Assembly: GCA_963793335.1 (NCBI GenBank)
Contig: CAWBZS010000001.1
Location: forward strand, 558,001-622,000
Length of the DNA stretch: 64,000 bases
DNA from: Sva-07 sp963793335
GTDB lineage: Bacteria; Actinomycetota; Acidimicrobiia; Acidimicrobiales; Ilumatobacteraceae
Reading direction: 5' to 3'
Shown here piece by piece: positions 62,391-64,000 of this stretch. The notes under the pieces were generated by a model. The model was not told the DNA's origin. It did no database searches and saw only the letters and a list, made by a program, of their open reading frames with translations. How positions within the stretch are numbered: the stretch's first letter is position 1; each line of letters opens with the position of its first letter. The position numbers were made by a program, and so were the translations under genes.

Positions 62391-62423
62391 GGTCAGAGCA
62401 GCCGCCGACGTTCCTTGGGGGTG

Positions 62424-63362
62424 TCAGCGGACCCAGACCCGGCGAGGGCCGCCGTCCGGGCCGAGGCCGAGTGGTCCGTCCACGCGCAGCGTGCAACGGT
62501 TCAGACCGCGGTCGAACCCGAACTTGGTCTGGTAGTTCGCGTCGTAGGTGATCGTGGTCATTTCGCCTGTTCGGCGGCTTCGGCACGTGAGCTCGTAGCC
62601 GAGGATCTCACGGTCGGTCCCCGGGTCGCGCACGATCAAGGTGATCGATCGACGGAAGTAGGATCGCAGCCGGAACGTCGGTGGATCGACGGGAATCGCG
62701 TCGATGTAGCGGTCGCCGTCAGCGCCGGGCGCGTGGGTGCAGGCCTCGCCGAAGGTCGGGACGACCACGCCAGCCGGACACGCGAACCAGCCATTGCCGT
62801 ACTCGACCAGCGACCCGTCGACGTACAGGCCGATCTCGTCGCCGTCGATGCCGGTGATCCGATAGGTGCCGTCCGCGGCGGTGGTGTCCGAGCTGATCAT
62901 CGTGGTGCCGTCCTCCCGGAAGGCCGTCACGACGGCCCCGGCGACCGGAGCGGTGGTGGTGCCGTCGAGGATTCTTCCGCTGGCGTACGTGGCGATCATC
63001 GTCGTGGTGATCTCGGAGCCGGGTCCTACGGTGCAGGCAGACTCTGTATCCGGAACCAGATACCCGGAGCAGGACCGGTAGCCGCTTTGGTAGTCGGCTC
63101 CAACGTCGAAGAAGAGGTGGTACTCCTCGGCGTCGGCAGCGAACGACCAGTCGCCGTTGGCGTCGGTGGTGGTCGACCACGCCGTGCTGTTCACCCCGGG
63201 CTCGGTCGCGGTCACCTCGACCCCCGCCAACGGGCCGCCACCGTTGAGGTCGACCACGGATCCATAGAAATCGAAGACATCGGCGTGAACCGCCGACGGT
63301 GCAATCGCGACTGCCCCAATCATCAGCGCAATCGCAACTGACAACGTGTGCGCGTACTTCAT
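62424..63362 (-). CDS. secreted protein with carboxypeptidase-regulatory-like (CarboxypepD_reg) repeats
   Basis: 312 residues from ATG 63362, with AAAGGAG seven bases upstream. Signal peptide about 1-27 (LSVAIALMIGAVAIAPSAVHA). Then two beta-sandwich repeats: FDFYGSVVDLNGGGPLAGVEVTATEPG...TTDANGDWSFAADAEEYHLFF and ASGRILDGTTTAPVAGAVVTAF...TTAADGTYRITGIDGDEIGLYV. Paired cysteines (CSGYL/ACTV, FACPAG/ACTHAP, TCRSRR/RCTLRV) suggest disulfides outside the cell. No catalytic domain; probably an adhesion or wall-associated protein. Confidence 0.82.
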   Translation of the reverse strand: MKYAHTLSVAIALMIGAVAIAPSAVHADVFDFYGSVVDLNGGGPLAGVEVTATEPGVNSTAWSTTTDANGDWSFAADAEEYHLFFDVGADYQSGYRSCSGYLVPDTESACTVGPGSEITTTMIATYASGRILDGTTTAPVAGAVVTAFREDGTTMISSDTTAADGTYRITGIDGDEIGLYVDGSLVEYGNGWFACPAGVVVPTFGEACTHAPGADGDRYIDAIPVDPPTFRLRSYFRRSITLIVRDPGTDREILGYELTCRSRRTGEMTTITYDANYQTKFGFDRGLNRCTLRVDGPLGLGPDGGPRRVWVR

Positions 63363-63745
63363 CCCGCTCTCCTTTGACGAATAGCTGAGCCAGCGCGACA
63401 TTCGAAGGCCGATCGCGTGAACCGGCTCCTTTGTAGCGCCCGGCCGGTGAGCCGGGATAGGGCACAAGGTCCCCGAGGACGCCCGCGCCACACCTGGTTG
63501 ATCGCGTGCCGAACTCCCGCATTCCTCTCGCGCGTACCACGCGGTGAATCGGCTGTCCCGTCGGTGGAGCCGTATGCGCCGCGCCAGCGGCACCGGATGT
63601 CCGGCTACCGAACCTCATCCGGACGGTTCCGCGACCTCCGCGCCTTCCAGGCGATCATCGAAGAGGTCCTTGCAGCCGCGTGCTGACCAGGATCTCGCAA
63701 TCGGATGTGGCAAAGGGTCTGACCCCTGGCGTGACGCGCAGATGC
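63363..63745. other. intergenic stretch without a recognisable gene
   Basis: No frame with family features on either strand. It holds the promoter side of the leftward secreted protein and the 3' side of the leftward aminotransferase; a small palindrome GGGTC-T-GACCC at 63714-63724 may contribute to termination. Confidence 0.4.
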
Positions 63746-64000
63746 CTACGGGGTGGTGATCGCGTCGCCGAGGAGACGGGCAGCGGCAGCCACGCCGGAA
63801 CCGCCGATCGGCGCGCCGAGCGCGTGCAGCCCGGACTCGACGGTGCCGAGCGTGCCGAGCAGCATCGGCGGATTGAGGTGGCCCATGTGCCCGATCCGGA
63901 AACACGGCTCGTCCAGGCCGATGCCGAGTCCCAGGGTCAGACCCGCTCGGTCCTCACAGATCCGCCGCAATTCGTCGGCGTCGACCGAGCCCGTCGAGAT
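63746..64000 (-). CDS. class V aminotransferase (alanine/serine-glyoxylate type), C-terminal part
   Basis: Only the last ~84 residues are inside the window; the gene runs off the right edge. STGSVDADELRRICEDRAGLTLGLGIG, then FRIGHMGHLNPPMLLGTLGTVESGLHALG. F-R-I-G-H-M-G is the C-terminal signature of class V PLP aminotransferases acting on glyoxylate (AGXT/SPT-like). The catalytic lysine lies outside the window. Confidence 0.88.
   Translation of the reverse strand: MSTGSVDADELRRICEDRAGLTLGLGIGLDEPCFRIGHMGHLNPPMLLGTLGTVESGLHALGAPIGGSGVAAAARLLGDAITTP

Noticed and set aside
63711..63727. Small palindrome AGGGTC-T-GACCC
   Set aside because: Only 5-6 bp arms; it shares the GTC-T-GAC core with the 31-bp palindromes but is too short to claim as the same family.

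Overview
The window is high-GC DNA with GTG and TTG starts, many 4-bp ATGA/GTGA gene overlaps and several actinobacterial marker genes: a WhiB protein, a PdtaS-type histidine kinase, DUF3107, the phosphomutase/DUF3090/SCO1664-family cluster and UdgB. Together with the many acyl-CoA and SDR genes this suggests an actinomycete, plausibly an acidimicrobial (Ilumatobacter-like) chromosome. The taxonomic call is inference. I found no rRNA, tRNA or CRISPR array.

Layout. 1-6.5 kb: end of an MFS transporter, then a leftward cluster of transglutaminase-like protein, circularly permuted ATP-grasp/alpha-E fusion, stand-alone alpha-E protein and a second ATP-grasp protein. 6.5-7.7 kb: an AbiEi/DUF559-type gene bracketed by two copies of one long hairpin. 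7.7-17.2 kb: acyl-CoA dehydrogenase with a palindromic operator, amt-glnK with a strong terminator, an FrhB-like Fe-S protein, lipoproteins, UdgB and the phosphomutase/DUF3090/SCO1664 cluster. 17.2-26.9 kb: etfBA, a lipid kinase overlapping a phosphodiesterase gene, whiB, pdtaS, an ArsA-like ATPase pair, DUF3107, a PfpI protein and an SDR. 27-44.3 kb: a PASTA-domain pseudokinase, ligA, a MetE-like gene, cysteine desulfurase-mnmA, a methyltransferase, a luciferase-like oxidoreductase, dxs, an enoyl-CoA hydratase, hisN and a trans-sulfuration enzyme.

44.9-55.9 kb is the most unusual part. A TIR/transmembrane/coiled-coil/beta-propeller protein and a class III cyclase fused to a STAND-type ATPase and helical repeats face, with no intergenic base, a three-gene leftward operon. 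The operon encodes a TPR-like/trypsin-like protease, a four-helix SLATT-like membrane protein and a ~900-residue protein carrying an MpaB/latex-clearing-protein-type oxygenase domain. Cyclase, STAND, TIR, SLATT and TPR-protease modules are recurring parts of bacterial conflict and signalling systems. The association with a haem-oxygenase-like protein is one I do not recognise, and I propose it as the candidate new system.

56-64 kb: nfuA, a DMT transporter and surE, then an accessory patch with a cyclase fragment, VapBC-like and ribbon-helix-helix/Doc toxin-antitoxin pairs, a PAAR-like (DUF4150) orphan, an IS256 transposase fragment, a secreted protein and the end of a class V aminotransferase.

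Caveat: at least five otherwise conserved genes (ArsA-like, trans-sulfuration, TIR, MpaB-like, Doc) carry a single small frameshift in this sequence. That density makes uncorrected indel errors a serious possibility, so these are described as one gene each with the break marked.
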